Below are positions 18,401 to 25,396 of a DNA stretch of 64,000 bases, piece by piece (position 1 is the first letter of the stretch; every line of letters begins with the position of its first letter). The position numbers and the translations under genes are program-made. The notes beneath the pieces were generated by a model. The model made no database searches. It was not told where the DNA came from and worked only from the letters and a program-made list of their open reading frames with translations. Origin of the DNA: Chitinophaga sp. CF118 (GTDB lineage Bacteria; Bacteroidota; Bacteroidia; Chitinophagales; Chitinophagaceae). Location of the stretch: assembly GCF_900112615.1 (NCBI RefSeq), contig NZ_FOMK01000005.1, forward strand, positions 124,001 to 188,000. The letters are read 5' to 3'.

Positions 18401-18854
18401 CCGTAACCGTGTGATGGATGCACGTAACTGGTTTGAATTCTGGGCAGATGAACGCTTCAGAAATACTAATGAAACCAAGAAGACATACCGGCAGATGGGA
18501 CAACTTTCCGGTGGTGAAAAAGCGCAATTAACGTATACCATATTATGTAGCGCCATTGCTTACCAGTTTGGAATAACGCGCGAGGGAAAGAATAGCAAAA
18601 GCCTTCGTTTCATTGCAGTCGATGAAAGTTTCAGTAACCAGGATGAGGAGAAAGCAACCTATCTGATGGAGTTGTGTAAGCAGTTACATCTGCAATTGCT
18701 GGTGGTTACACCGAGCGATAAGATAGCTATCGTACAGAATTTCATTGCGCATGTGCACCTCGTACAACGTGTTAATAACAGGCATAGTGTATTGTATAAC
18801 ATGACGGTAAAAGAGTTGCAGGAGAAAATAAAGGGAAATGAAGTTGAAGTGTGA
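15453..18854 (+). CDS. jetC: JetC-like SMC ATPase (MukB/MksB-like)
   Basis: The 1133-residue protein has a split ABC ATPase head. Walker A GANGSGKTT is at residues 46-54. The signature LSGGEKAQ is near 1018 and Walker B FIAVDESF near 1054-1060, including the catalytic Glu. In between are long coiled coils with a hinge-like globular region at about 490-580 (SFSLRLLVPEKHYKKVTSYV). This is the size and order of JetC/MksB ATPases, which extrude DNA loops. All ATPase motifs look intact. The next gene overlaps its end by 17 bases. No TOPRIM-containing JetD gene follows, unlike in standard Wadjet operons. Confidence 0.92.
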   Translation: MQLNVFNTDNQKSGFRLQYIEIFNWGTFDEHIHTIKPGGETSLLTGANGSGKTTFIDALLTLIVPEKRYRFYNQSSGSEKKGDRTEDSYVMGGYGMINSDATGATKTLYLRENKEEAYSILLANFANEAEQAVTLFQVRYFSNGDMKKVFGIAHKSLHIEDDFKPFDLSGGWKRRIDQNYNKGNRKQVEWFDAASKYALRLVDALGMQSIQALQLFNQTVGIKVLGNLDDFIRMHMLEPRNMEDQFQDLKKHLTTLMDAQRNIEKAEEQIRLLEPVGEHHKNFHQLQSEIIQLKQELEISAIWNSFTKNQLLTQTLQDRRQHTTVLLKKIEEAKAFQNELLEKERITRNLLEQNKAGQRLQQLEADIQELKKKKTLTEESLNQFNEWCTALNLKEEEIQDEATYQRLLKEVNRTILKLETEQRLNEEDEYSAKRIKEQSEGEKEGLEREIEGLHQSKNNIPGHLVNLRKEICNNLKIDVNEILFAGELAQVRTDSLEWQPALEKLLHSFSLRLLVPEKHYKKVTSYVNNNNLRTRLVYYQIRDAALELYPEDNTVYHKLEFHPEHKLSKWVQQQIIQQYSYTCVNDEKSLQRYDMAITIDGLTKNRERHEKDDRSGSNDASRYVMGWNNEKKKDALITRRNKLNEQIVASNDILQTSRNRSTRLQKQFYAAGRIKEHKGFDEINTAKINKTIRKAEEQILSLRDENKELDALKVQLLDIELQKVTNQDQQTTLIREEALEQNGISEMEKEQEALQHLLQHITTSDKDELLQFQQHHSNELGNVTLENISSIYRSLRESKEANLKRADDASHKEEVQLSRSINRLKNPSPELLQKFPDWIADVHSLSDDAKYANEYIEWMAKLSEDNLPKYKKDFESFINITITYKIGGLNEEMEKWERDISNTIQKLNQSLSGINFNRLPDTYIQLGRKPLAAGTEVKEFRTRLLDALPQDANWQQSSFEDKASHFREKVQPLITALDESEAYRNRVMDARNWFEFWADERFRNTNETKKTYRQMGQLSGGEKAQLTYTILCSAIAYQFGITREGKNSKSLRFIAVDESFSNQDEEKATYLMELCKQLHLQLLVVTPSDKIAIVQNFIAHVHLVQRVNNRHSVLYNMTVKELQEKIKGNEVEV

Positions 18855-19812
18855 TATAATATCCGTTGCATTATGCACGTATAACGGAGGGCAATTTCTG
18901 CAACGGCAGTTAGATAGTATTTTACATCAGACTGTTCCCGTAAATGAGATAGTTGTTGTGGATGATGTTTCTACTGACAATACAATCAGTATCCTGGATG
19001 ACTATGCTGCAAAATATCCAGGTATTTTCAATATTATAAAGAATAAAAAAAATACAGGGGCAAGGAAGAACTTTGAAAAAGCGCTTTCCCTGTGCAAAGG
19101 AGATATCATTTTCCTGAGTGATCATGATGATAGTTGGAGTGGGTTTAAAGTACAGAAAGTAATAGCACATTTTGAAGCGCATCCAGAAGATAAAGTTGTC
19201 TTTACAAATGCTTCTTTTATCGACGAGAATGATCAGGTTATTCCATCATTATTGTGGGATGTAAATATGTTCACAAAAGAGATGCGCGAATTCACTGCCG
19301 ATAAGAAGAACCTCCTGCGTTTCATGCTTAAATACAACAAAATTGTTACCGGGGCTACTGTGGCAATCAGGAAAGATTTTGTTGATAAAATACTGCCTTT
19401 CCGTTTGATGCATAAGTTATGGCATGATGCATGGATTGCCATTGTTGCCGCAAATCATTTTGCACTGGGTTATATAGATGAACCGCTGATCCAGTACAGA
19501 CTACATCGGAAGCAGCAGGTAGGATGGCTATACATTCAGAAAATCAACAGGATTATGGAGGGCATTGATCCCGTTCCAGATCTGGTGCGTAAAGAGATGA
19601 ATAATACTGTAGAAGAAAGTGAATTAGTGGAGCTGGTACATATCAGGAGAAAAAGAGTAAGGTTGATCAAACGTCTCAGCCGTTTTATTCAACTGGATAA
19701 ACAGATTGCGGATGAGATCAGAGAGGAATGCCGGCTGGCTGAAAAGGCTTATATTCGCACAAAATCTTTCCCCGTTAGATTGGTGGAAACATTCAGGAAA
19801 ATGTTTAAATAG
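18838..19812 (+). CDS. Family 2 glycosyltransferase at the end of the Jet operon
   Basis: The 324-residue protein is a GT-A fold transferase. It starts ISVALCTYNGGQFLQRQLDS and has EIVVVDDVSTDNT for the nucleotide-binding Asp. It has FLSDHDDSW as DxD motif and LWHDAWIAIVAANHF for the acceptor side. The closest known style is rhamnosyltransferase-like GT2 enzymes of surface glycans. It has no membrane helix. Its ATG lies 17 bases inside jetC, so the two are translationally coupled, which is unexpected for a sugar transferase. The cupin gene follows after 3 bases. Confidence 0.9.
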   Translation: MKLKCDIISVALCTYNGGQFLQRQLDSILHQTVPVNEIVVVDDVSTDNTISILDDYAAKYPGIFNIIKNKKNTGARKNFEKALSLCKGDIIFLSDHDDSWSGFKVQKVIAHFEAHPEDKVVFTNASFIDENDQVIPSLLWDVNMFTKEMREFTADKKNLLRFMLKYNKIVTGATVAIRKDFVDKILPFRLMHKLWHDAWIAIVAANHFALGYIDEPLIQYRLHRKQQVGWLYIQKINRIMEGIDPVPDLVRKEMNNTVEESELVELVHIRRKRVRLIKRLSRFIQLDKQIADEIREECRLAEKAYIRTKSFPVRLVETFRKMFK

Positions 19813-19815
19813 ACT

Positions 19816-20175
19816 ATGATCAGGGCGTATAAATTGTATACCGGAGAAGACGGCCACTCACATGTTATAGAAGGGACTGTTGCCAACAGAGAAGTTAAAG
19901 ATGCAGTATCAGTTATGTTTAATGAAACTGCACCACATTCATCGTACGACTGGCATCCGGCACCTACCACTCAATATGTAATAACGTTATCCGGCACCTT
20001 GCTTTTCGAAACTTATCTGGGAGAAACATTTACCCTGGAACCTGGAGATGTATTAATAGCATTGGATACTACAGGTTCAGGGCATAAATGGAAACTGATA
20101 GATGATCAGCCCTGGAGAAGAATGTATGTTGTATTTAATAACGATACTACGTACAATTTTGTACCAAACGTATAA
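19816..20175 (+). CDS. Small cupin-domain protein
   Basis: The 119-residue protein is a single cupin barrel. The first motif region includes DWHPAPTTQYVITLSG (one His with a following Gln), and the second is PGDVLIALDTTGSGHKW. Further His residues come early (GHSH). A metal site with two or three His is therefore possible. Small cupins of this kind can be sugar-nucleotide epimerase-like or sensors; the function cannot be assigned. It starts 3 bases after the glycosyltransferase and is the last gene of the operon. Confidence 0.82.
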   Translation: MIRAYKLYTGEDGHSHVIEGTVANREVKDAVSVMFNETAPHSSYDWHPAPTTQYVITLSGTLLFETYLGETFTLEPGDVLIALDTTGSGHKWKLIDDQPWRRMYVVFNNDTTYNFVPNV

Positions 20176-20193
20176 GCCACCTGAAAATATTGA

Positions 20194-20250
20194 GGCTGAC
20201 TAAAAAGTAAAACGAAGGCGTTAAGAATCCGGTATTCCTTTTAGTCAGCC
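20194..20250. repeat. Inverted repeat, terminator or remnant of a mobile element
   Basis: GGCTGACTAAAA (20194-20205) and TTTTAGTCAGCC (20239-20250) are perfect 12-base arms 33 bases apart. The element lies between two convergent genes, ending 6 bases before the stop at 20257. It can act as a weak bidirectional terminator. The ends also resemble insertion-sequence termini that begin GAGGCTG; no transposase is present. Confidence 0.5.
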
Positions 20251-20256
20251 CAACGT

Positions 20257-21297
20257 TTAATTTAGATTCCCGATAAAAATTTGCTTTACCTGTGATAGGA
20301 AAATCTCTTTTTCTGTCAGTATTCTTTTCTTATAGAATTCGAAATCCTGAATACGCTCTTCATAATTATTCAGTATATCTTCAATCTTTTCTATGATATC
20401 GGTAATACTATGGGTACTCTCATCCAGTTTATATTTCCTGTCGATAGGAACATCTTCATAGAAACGGGCAGCACCTTTAATATTTGTAATCACGCAACAA
20501 CCATTTATCGCGGCTTCTCTTGGCATTCTGTCTTTGCCAGGGTGATGGCCAAAGTCTATATATAATTTACTTGTTTCAAACTCATGCAACAATTGCTCCC
20601 GGTTCATATTTTGTAGTGGCACCCAATTTAGATGAGGCGCACTTTTCATGAGTTTTTTTGTAAACTTGAATCCTTTTTTTGGATTAAATAATATTTTATT
20701 TTCCTTGGGTTTAGTACTCCCTTGATTTACAAAATCGGTATTAATATAATCGCTTAATGGCAGGATCTCTGTAAACCCATTTTTTAATAAAAACCCTTGT
20801 GCATACACTGATTGATAACAATGTAACAAACGGCTTTTATTTAGTTTGTCGTAAGATGTACTATTAAGGAAATAGTTTTTATTGCTAAAGAAATTATGCG
20901 TTAACTTATAGAAAAAATTTTCCATTCCGCAAGAAAGACCTCTTTTAAAATGATCTCTAACAGACAAATGAATTTTGGCGGGACCAAAGAAAAAATCTAC
21001 ACTTAACCACCATATTACTACCTGGCAATTACTGAACTGTTGGGCCTGATGCACCATTAATTCTCCCAGAATAACGATATTCTCTGCTTTGTCTTCGATA
21101 TGATCAGCTATTTTGAGATTGTATTTTCTGTATTCAACTGGTGTAGGAGCAGTAGTATCGTCATAATACACTATGTACGCATCCCTGTTTTCTTCATTCA
21201 AAGCATGCACGAGCTGATGGAGTAATTCTGGCCCACCAGAGGTAGCGTGAGCAGGAGAATTAATATAGATTTTGGTTCTTTCGGTTATTTGAAGCAT
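20257..21297 (-). CDS. Glycosyltransferase-like protein of the glf locus
   Basis: The 346-residue protein has no signal or membrane segment. The N-terminus (INSPAHATSGGPELLHQLVH) looks like the first beta-alpha unit of GT-B transferases. The C-terminal half has KLYIDFGHHPGKDRMPREAA followed by INGCCVITN, which fits the donor-binding side with the usual Glu. The family is not certain. It follows the UDP-galactopyranose mutase gene by 15 bases on the same strand, so a galactofuranosyl or other surface-sugar transferase role is plausible. Codon use is AT-rich compared with the neighbours. Confidence 0.7.
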   Translation of the reverse strand: MLQITERTKIYINSPAHATSGGPELLHQLVHALNEENRDAYIVYYDDTTAPTPVEYRKYNLKIADHIEDKAENIVILGELMVHQAQQFSNCQVVIWWLSVDFFFGPAKIHLSVRDHFKRGLSCGMENFFYKLTHNFFSNKNYFLNSTSYDKLNKSRLLHCYQSVYAQGFLLKNGFTEILPLSDYINTDFVNQGSTKPKENKILFNPKKGFKFTKKLMKSAPHLNWVPLQNMNREQLLHEFETSKLYIDFGHHPGKDRMPREAAINGCCVITNIKGAARFYEDVPIDRKYKLDESTHSITDIIEKIEDILNNYEERIQDFEFYKKRILTEKEIFLSQVKQIFIGNLN

Positions 21298-21312
21298 CTG
21301 ATAATATTAAAG

Positions 21313-22404
21313 CTATTTAAAGTGAGTTAAGGCAGCACCAATTACCTGGTGCATATCGTAATACCGGTATTCAGCGAGTCTTCCTCCAAAAATTATATTT
21401 TTTTCCAGCGCAGCTAATTGCTTATACTGCTTAATAATTGATTCATTATGGGTATCATTGATTGGATAATAAGGTTCCTGTCCAAATTGCCATTCTTTAG
21501 GATATTCCCGGCTGATTATTGTGTGCGCCTGTGAGCCAAATTCAAAATGTTTATGTTCAATGATCCGGGTGTATGGGATTTCTCTTTCCGTATAATTAAC
21601 AACAGCATTTCCCTGAAAATTGGGAATTTCCAGTCTTTCATGTTCAAATCGCAGGCTACGGTATTCAAGATAACCAAAGCGGAAGTCGTAAAATTCATCC
21701 AGCTGTCCGGTAAATACAATGTTCTCCGCGAGATCGTTTAATTCGGTCTTATTTTTGAAATAGTCAACGTTCACGCGGGTTTCAATTCCGTCCAGTAACC
21801 CTGCAACTAATTTGTTATATCCCCCAACCGGTATTCCCTGGTATTTATCATTGAAATAATTATTGTCGTAAGTAAATCTCACGGGCAATCTTTTAATAAT
21901 AAACTCAGGCAGGTCTACGGCTTTCCTGCCCCACTGCTTCTCTGTATATCCTTTGATCAGTTTTTCGTAAATGTCGGTACCTACTAATAGCAATGCCCGC
22001 TCCTCAAGATTTCTGGGAGTATCTATTCCAAGTTGAGCTACCTGTTCATGGATTTTAGCTTGTGCCTCTGCTGGTGTTTTTACCTTCCATAACTGGTAAA
22101 ACGTGTTCATGTTAAATGGAAGGTTGTAAAGTTCGTCTTTGAATCTTGCTAAAGGAGAGTTGGTGTATCTGTTAAATTCAACAAACTGATTAACATAATC
22201 CCAGATTTTCTTATCGTTTGTATGGAAAATATGAGCACCATACTTATGAACATTTATTCCATCATTATTTTCACAATAAACATTGCCTCCCAGATGTCCT
22301 CTTCTGTCAATAACGAGGCATTTTTTACCACGTTTTTTGGCCTCGCACGCAAAAACGGCTCCAAATAGGCCAGCCCCTACAATTAAATAGTCAAATTGCT
22401 TCAT
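21313..22404 (-). CDS. glf: UDP-galactopyranose mutase
   Basis: The 363-residue flavoenzyme converts UDP-galactopyranose to UDP-galactofuranose in the cytoplasm. The FAD-binding motif is YLIVGAGLFGAVFACEAKKR at the N-terminus, followed by GGNVYCENNDGINVHKYGAH and FHTN, which are diagnostic. Later blocks include the EKQWGRK region and IPVGGYNKLV, and the conserved YTRIIEHKHF near the end. The length equals the family norm. It forms an operon with the glycosyltransferase-like gene 15 bases downstream, pointing to a galactofuranose-containing glycan. Confidence 0.95.
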   Translation of the reverse strand: MKQFDYLIVGAGLFGAVFACEAKKRGKKCLVIDRRGHLGGNVYCENNDGINVHKYGAHIFHTNDKKIWDYVNQFVEFNRYTNSPLARFKDELYNLPFNMNTFYQLWKVKTPAEAQAKIHEQVAQLGIDTPRNLEERALLLVGTDIYEKLIKGYTEKQWGRKAVDLPEFIIKRLPVRFTYDNNYFNDKYQGIPVGGYNKLVAGLLDGIETRVNVDYFKNKTELNDLAENIVFTGQLDEFYDFRFGYLEYRSLRFEHERLEIPNFQGNAVVNYTEREIPYTRIIEHKHFEFGSQAHTIISREYPKEWQFGQEPYYPINDTHNESIIKQYKQLAALEKNIIFGGRLAEYRYYDMHQVIGAALTHFK

Positions 22405-22765
22405 TCTAAAGAGTTCTTCGCACGGTTGATATAATGATCTTCTTAAGCAGAGATCATTTATTTTGATTTATAAGTGTTTCAGTATGATATAGGTCATGGG
22501 TTAATGCTTCAATTTGCAATACTCATGTGCACAATGATAATAATTTAATATTGATTTTTGAAGGATAATATTCCTTCAATGGGAAAATCAGTGTAAGCTA
22601 TTGATTTACTTATACTTATTAAATATTTAGATGTTCATTGGATAATATATAACTTAATTGATAATCAATGTGATGATTATTATGAATTTCTTAAAAGAAA
22701 TGTTTAAAATGTATAGTAAAGGGAAGCAGGAATAGGGCAAAACCAGATGCCTTATTTAGGGCATC
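22405..22765. other. AT-rich intergenic region upstream of glf
   Basis: The 360-base region has no gene. It is strongly AT-rich and contains the perfect palindrome TTGAAGGA-TAATAT-TCCTTCAA at 22558-22579. No TAnnTTTG box on the minus strand was found, so the glf promoter is not located. AT-richness fits with the AT-rich glf/glycosyltransferase pair and may mark transfer. Confidence 0.5.
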
Positions 22766-23968
22766 TTAATGCGTTACATTATGCAGAAACCTTTCTACCG
22801 TATAAGTTGATAGTTGCCCGCCGGGACCATTCAGATTATAATCAAAACCGTGGTTTGCCCAGGGGAGTGAAAGGAAAAAATGCTTGATCCCGTTCTCTGT
22901 CAGTTTTTTGTTCAGCCGGGTACTATGTTCGTATGCTACCAGCACGTCATGTTCTCCGTGAATAATAAGGGTAGGTACAGAAGATTTGTTTACAAATTCA
23001 ATCGGGGAACTTGCCGCATAATTTTCAGGTACGGCAGTATAAGTACCACCCAGATAGTTTTCCATCACCTTGCGGGAATCCATTACCCAGGGATTCGCAG
23101 GTTTTGAATATCCCCATACCATATCCGCAGGACCATAAAAATCTATAACACCTTTTAATCCGGGAACGGGTTGACGGTATGCCGCCAGCAGAGCTATCTG
23201 TGCACCTGCGGAGCGTCCCAGCAATATAAAGTTGGCAGTATCTATCTGTAGCTCCGCTGAATGCGTACGCAGGTAATTCATGGCAGCATAAACATCTTCC
23301 ACCGGAAGCGGCGACTGATAAACGGGTGCCAGCCTGTAATTTATGGAAGCAACATGATAGCCTGTATTAGCAAGATAGCTGTTAAGTTCAGGCAATTGTT
23401 TGCTATCGCCGCTGCTCCATGAGCCGCCATGGATCACTATTACACAGGGCCGCAATCCGGCAGCCTGTGACGGATAAAAATCCAGGTGTAAAGGACAGGC
23501 CGTATCTGTACAATAAGTAAAAGTCTGGGGAAGAATAGTTTTCTGATGATTACCTGTTATCATGGTCGTCAGGCTAAAGGGCTGGGACGATTGGATAGCA
23601 GGATCATTTCCTAATGTATTATCAATAGCAGCAGCAAGGTGTTGCCCCTGGGAATAAGCCCGGATAACAGGTGTGAGGTAAAGAATCAGTGTTATGATAC
23701 CTAACAGGGTACCTGCCAGTTGTTGCTTTCCGGGAAAAAAGCCAGTGAATAATAATACCACAGTAATTGTTGCAAACACCCATGCGTACTCGGCTACGCC
23801 AATAGCCAGTAACCAGAGATGATAGGTAGGCGCTTTAAAAATCGCCAACAGGGAAATCAGTAAGAAAAGTATAGTGAATGTTAAACGGATCATAAAGCGA
23901 TTTTGCAAAACAGGTAAGGGCTTACTAAATGAGTAGGCATATTCCTCATCTGTAAAGATATTAATCAT
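22766..23968 (-). CDS. Membrane-anchored alpha/beta hydrolase (BD-FAE/carboxylesterase type)
   Basis: The 400-residue protein starts with about 30 polar residues and three or four transmembrane helices (about residues 27-120). The remainder is an alpha/beta hydrolase domain. Oxyanion motif is VIHGGSWSSGD, the nucleophile elbow is GRSAGAQIALL, the Asp is in LIIHGEHDVLV, and the His in WANHGFDY. The catalytic triad is complete. The esterase domain should face one side of the inner membrane, with unknown ester substrates. The gene is alone on its strand, with no visible partner. Confidence 0.87.
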   Translation of the reverse strand: MINIFTDEEYAYSFSKPLPVLQNRFMIRLTFTILFLLISLLAIFKAPTYHLWLLAIGVAEYAWVFATITVVLLFTGFFPGKQQLAGTLLGIITLILYLTPVIRAYSQGQHLAAAIDNTLGNDPAIQSSQPFSLTTMITGNHQKTILPQTFTYCTDTACPLHLDFYPSQAAGLRPCVIVIHGGSWSSGDSKQLPELNSYLANTGYHVASINYRLAPVYQSPLPVEDVYAAMNYLRTHSAELQIDTANFILLGRSAGAQIALLAAYRQPVPGLKGVIDFYGPADMVWGYSKPANPWVMDSRKVMENYLGGTYTAVPENYAASSPIEFVNKSSVPTLIIHGEHDVLVAYEHSTRLNKKLTENGIKHFFLSLPWANHGFDYNLNGPGGQLSTYTVERFLHNVTH

Positions 23969-24211
23969 ATTGACAGTTTGAGCTGACAGGAAATATGCAC
24001 TTTCCTATGATGATGCATTTATTAAGGATATTCTTAATTTCCCCGGTTTTAAAGTAACAGCTGCAAAAAGACCTGAAAGTCTTCCATATGAGTAATAGTT
24101 AATCGCCAATGTATTCGAATATTTTATAATTAATATATGAGTTGGTTTTTCTGAACAATAGCCTTATCTTTTCAATAATTGTTGAGAGCAGATCCATTGG
24201 AAAACCGTCTG

Positions 24212-24219
24212 TACATTTG
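24212..24219 (+). promoter_or_regulatory. -7 promoter element (TAnnTTTG) of the HxlR gene
   Basis: TACATTTG lies 31 bases before the ATG at 24250. No -33 TTTG stands at the normal spacing, so the promoter may need an activator. Confidence 0.45.
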
Positions 24220-24249
24220 CATATTATTTGACCAATAAAGAGAGATTAT

Positions 24250-24627
24250 ATGGCAGAAAGAAAGACAAATTCGTCAAACTATCAGAATCAATCGTTTCTT
24301 GAGAACAAGTGTCCGCTGAATGAGCTGTTGTACTCCATGAGTCGCAGGTGGACTACAGATATCTTATTTTGCATAGAGGAGGGTAAGAACAGGTTCTCTG
24401 CGATCAGGGAAGAACTTACCTATATAACGGATCATATCCTGTCAGATCGTCTTAAAGTGCTGGAAAAGAGTGGTCTTATCAGCAGGCTGCAGTTTCCGGG
24501 TATGCCTCCCAAAGTAACTTATTCATTAACAGATAATGGGGTAGAGTTGTGCCGGCTTCTGGAACAGTTGTGCGAGTTTTCAAGTATCATTTATGAAGAC
24601 AAGACTGTAACCGCATTAACAGCATAG
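24250..24627 (+). CDS. HxlR family winged-helix regulator
   Basis: The 125-residue protein is a single winged helix. It has KCPLNELLYSMSRRWTTDIL, with the conserved N-terminal Cys of the family, then the recognition part FSAIREELTYITDHILSDRL and wing KVTYSLTDNG. HxlR proteins commonly sense aldehydes, quinones or disulfide stress through the Cys. The YceI and PaaN aldehyde-dehydrogenase genes lie convergently downstream, so regulation of these is possible but not shown. Confidence 0.9.
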   Translation: MAERKTNSSNYQNQSFLENKCPLNELLYSMSRRWTTDILFCIEEGKNRFSAIREELTYITDHILSDRLKVLEKSGLISRLQFPGMPPKVTYSLTDNGVELCRLLEQLCEFSSIIYEDKTVTALTA

Positions 24628-24645
24628 GTAATACTTAAAATACGA

Positions 24646-24687
24646 ACTCCGTCATTGATTACCTGTATTGGCAATCAGCGACGGAGT
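24646..24687. terminator. Hairpin between convergent hxlR-like and yceI-like genes
   Basis: ACTCCGTC (24646-24653) pairs with GACGGAGT (24680-24687), with further partial pairing inside (ATTGATT/CAATCAG). It sits midway between two converging genes and can serve as terminator for both. Confidence 0.55.
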
Positions 24688-24715
24688 CATATTAAAACAA
24701 TTATAGCCGGAGGGC

Positions 24716-25381
24716 TTAATGTTTTACACCTCTTATCTTCAGCTGTATATTTACCTGTGAATTGATCAACTTGTCCTGCATAGATTTATCCGCCCTGTAG
24801 GTCATTCCCCAAAGCGTACGATCTATATTAAAAACAGCTTCTGCCGTTAGCACACCATTATTGATTTTGATGGAGGAAGGAAATGAGATGTTCATGGTAA
24901 TGTTCTTAATGGTAAGATTACCCTGAATCATATAATTAGCATCCTTCATCATCACATCATTACCTACGGAAGGGTGAAAATCGCTGGAGCCCGTAATTTC
25001 AAACGTAGCAATCGGAAATTTCTCCACATCAAAAAACAGTGGCCCTTTCAGTTCTCTTTCAAGTTTATGTTGAAGGGCGGTGTCGGTTTGTAATAAGTCC
25101 AGGTCTTGCAGGGAGCTCATGTTAATAGTAAAGGTACCACCGGTAATGTCTTTATCTTTCACATATAACTTCCCCTGTTGTATCTGGAACCGACCTGTAT
25201 GTTTGCCTGTAGGTTTGGTGCCAATCCATTGTAATTCACTGGTGGTAGTATCCACCAGGTAAGCGCTGCCTTCTCCTTCCTTTACGGATTGAGCTTTGGT
25301 TGTCGTTGCCTTGTCTGCTTTAGGTGCCTGTTCACAGGCGGCTATCAAAGCAAGAAAAATAAGAGGTAGTATATATTTCAT
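24716..25381 (-). CDS. YceI family lipoprotein
   Basis: The ATG at 25381 gives MKYILPLIFLALIAACEQAP, a lipoprotein signal with lipobox IAAC; the total is 221 residues. The mature part is the YceI lipocalin-like barrel (SELQWIGTKPTGKHTGRFQI, GTFTINMSSLQ, KFPIATFEITG, then LTIKNITMNISFP). Such proteins bind polyisoprenoid-like lipids in a tunnel and sit in the periplasm, here lipid-anchored. It begins 15 bases after the PaaN stop on the same strand, so the two are cotranscribed. Confidence 0.9.
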   Translation of the reverse strand: MKYILPLIFLALIAACEQAPKADKATTTKAQSVKEGEGSAYLVDTTTSELQWIGTKPTGKHTGRFQIQQGKLYVKDKDITGGTFTINMSSLQDLDLLQTDTALQHKLERELKGPLFFDVEKFPIATFEITGSSDFHPSVGNDVMMKDANYMIQGNLTIKNITMNISFPSSIKINNGVLTAEAVFNIDRTLWGMTYRADKSMQDKLINSQVNIQLKIRGVKH

Positions 25382-25396
25382 AAACATATTATTCTA

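Noticed and set aside
18854..19812. GT2 gene as a possible diverged JetD nuclease
   Set aside because: It has a clear GT-A start, a nucleotide-binding Asp and a DxD motif. No TOPRIM Glu and DxD arrangement of JetD is present, and its length and fold fit a transferase.
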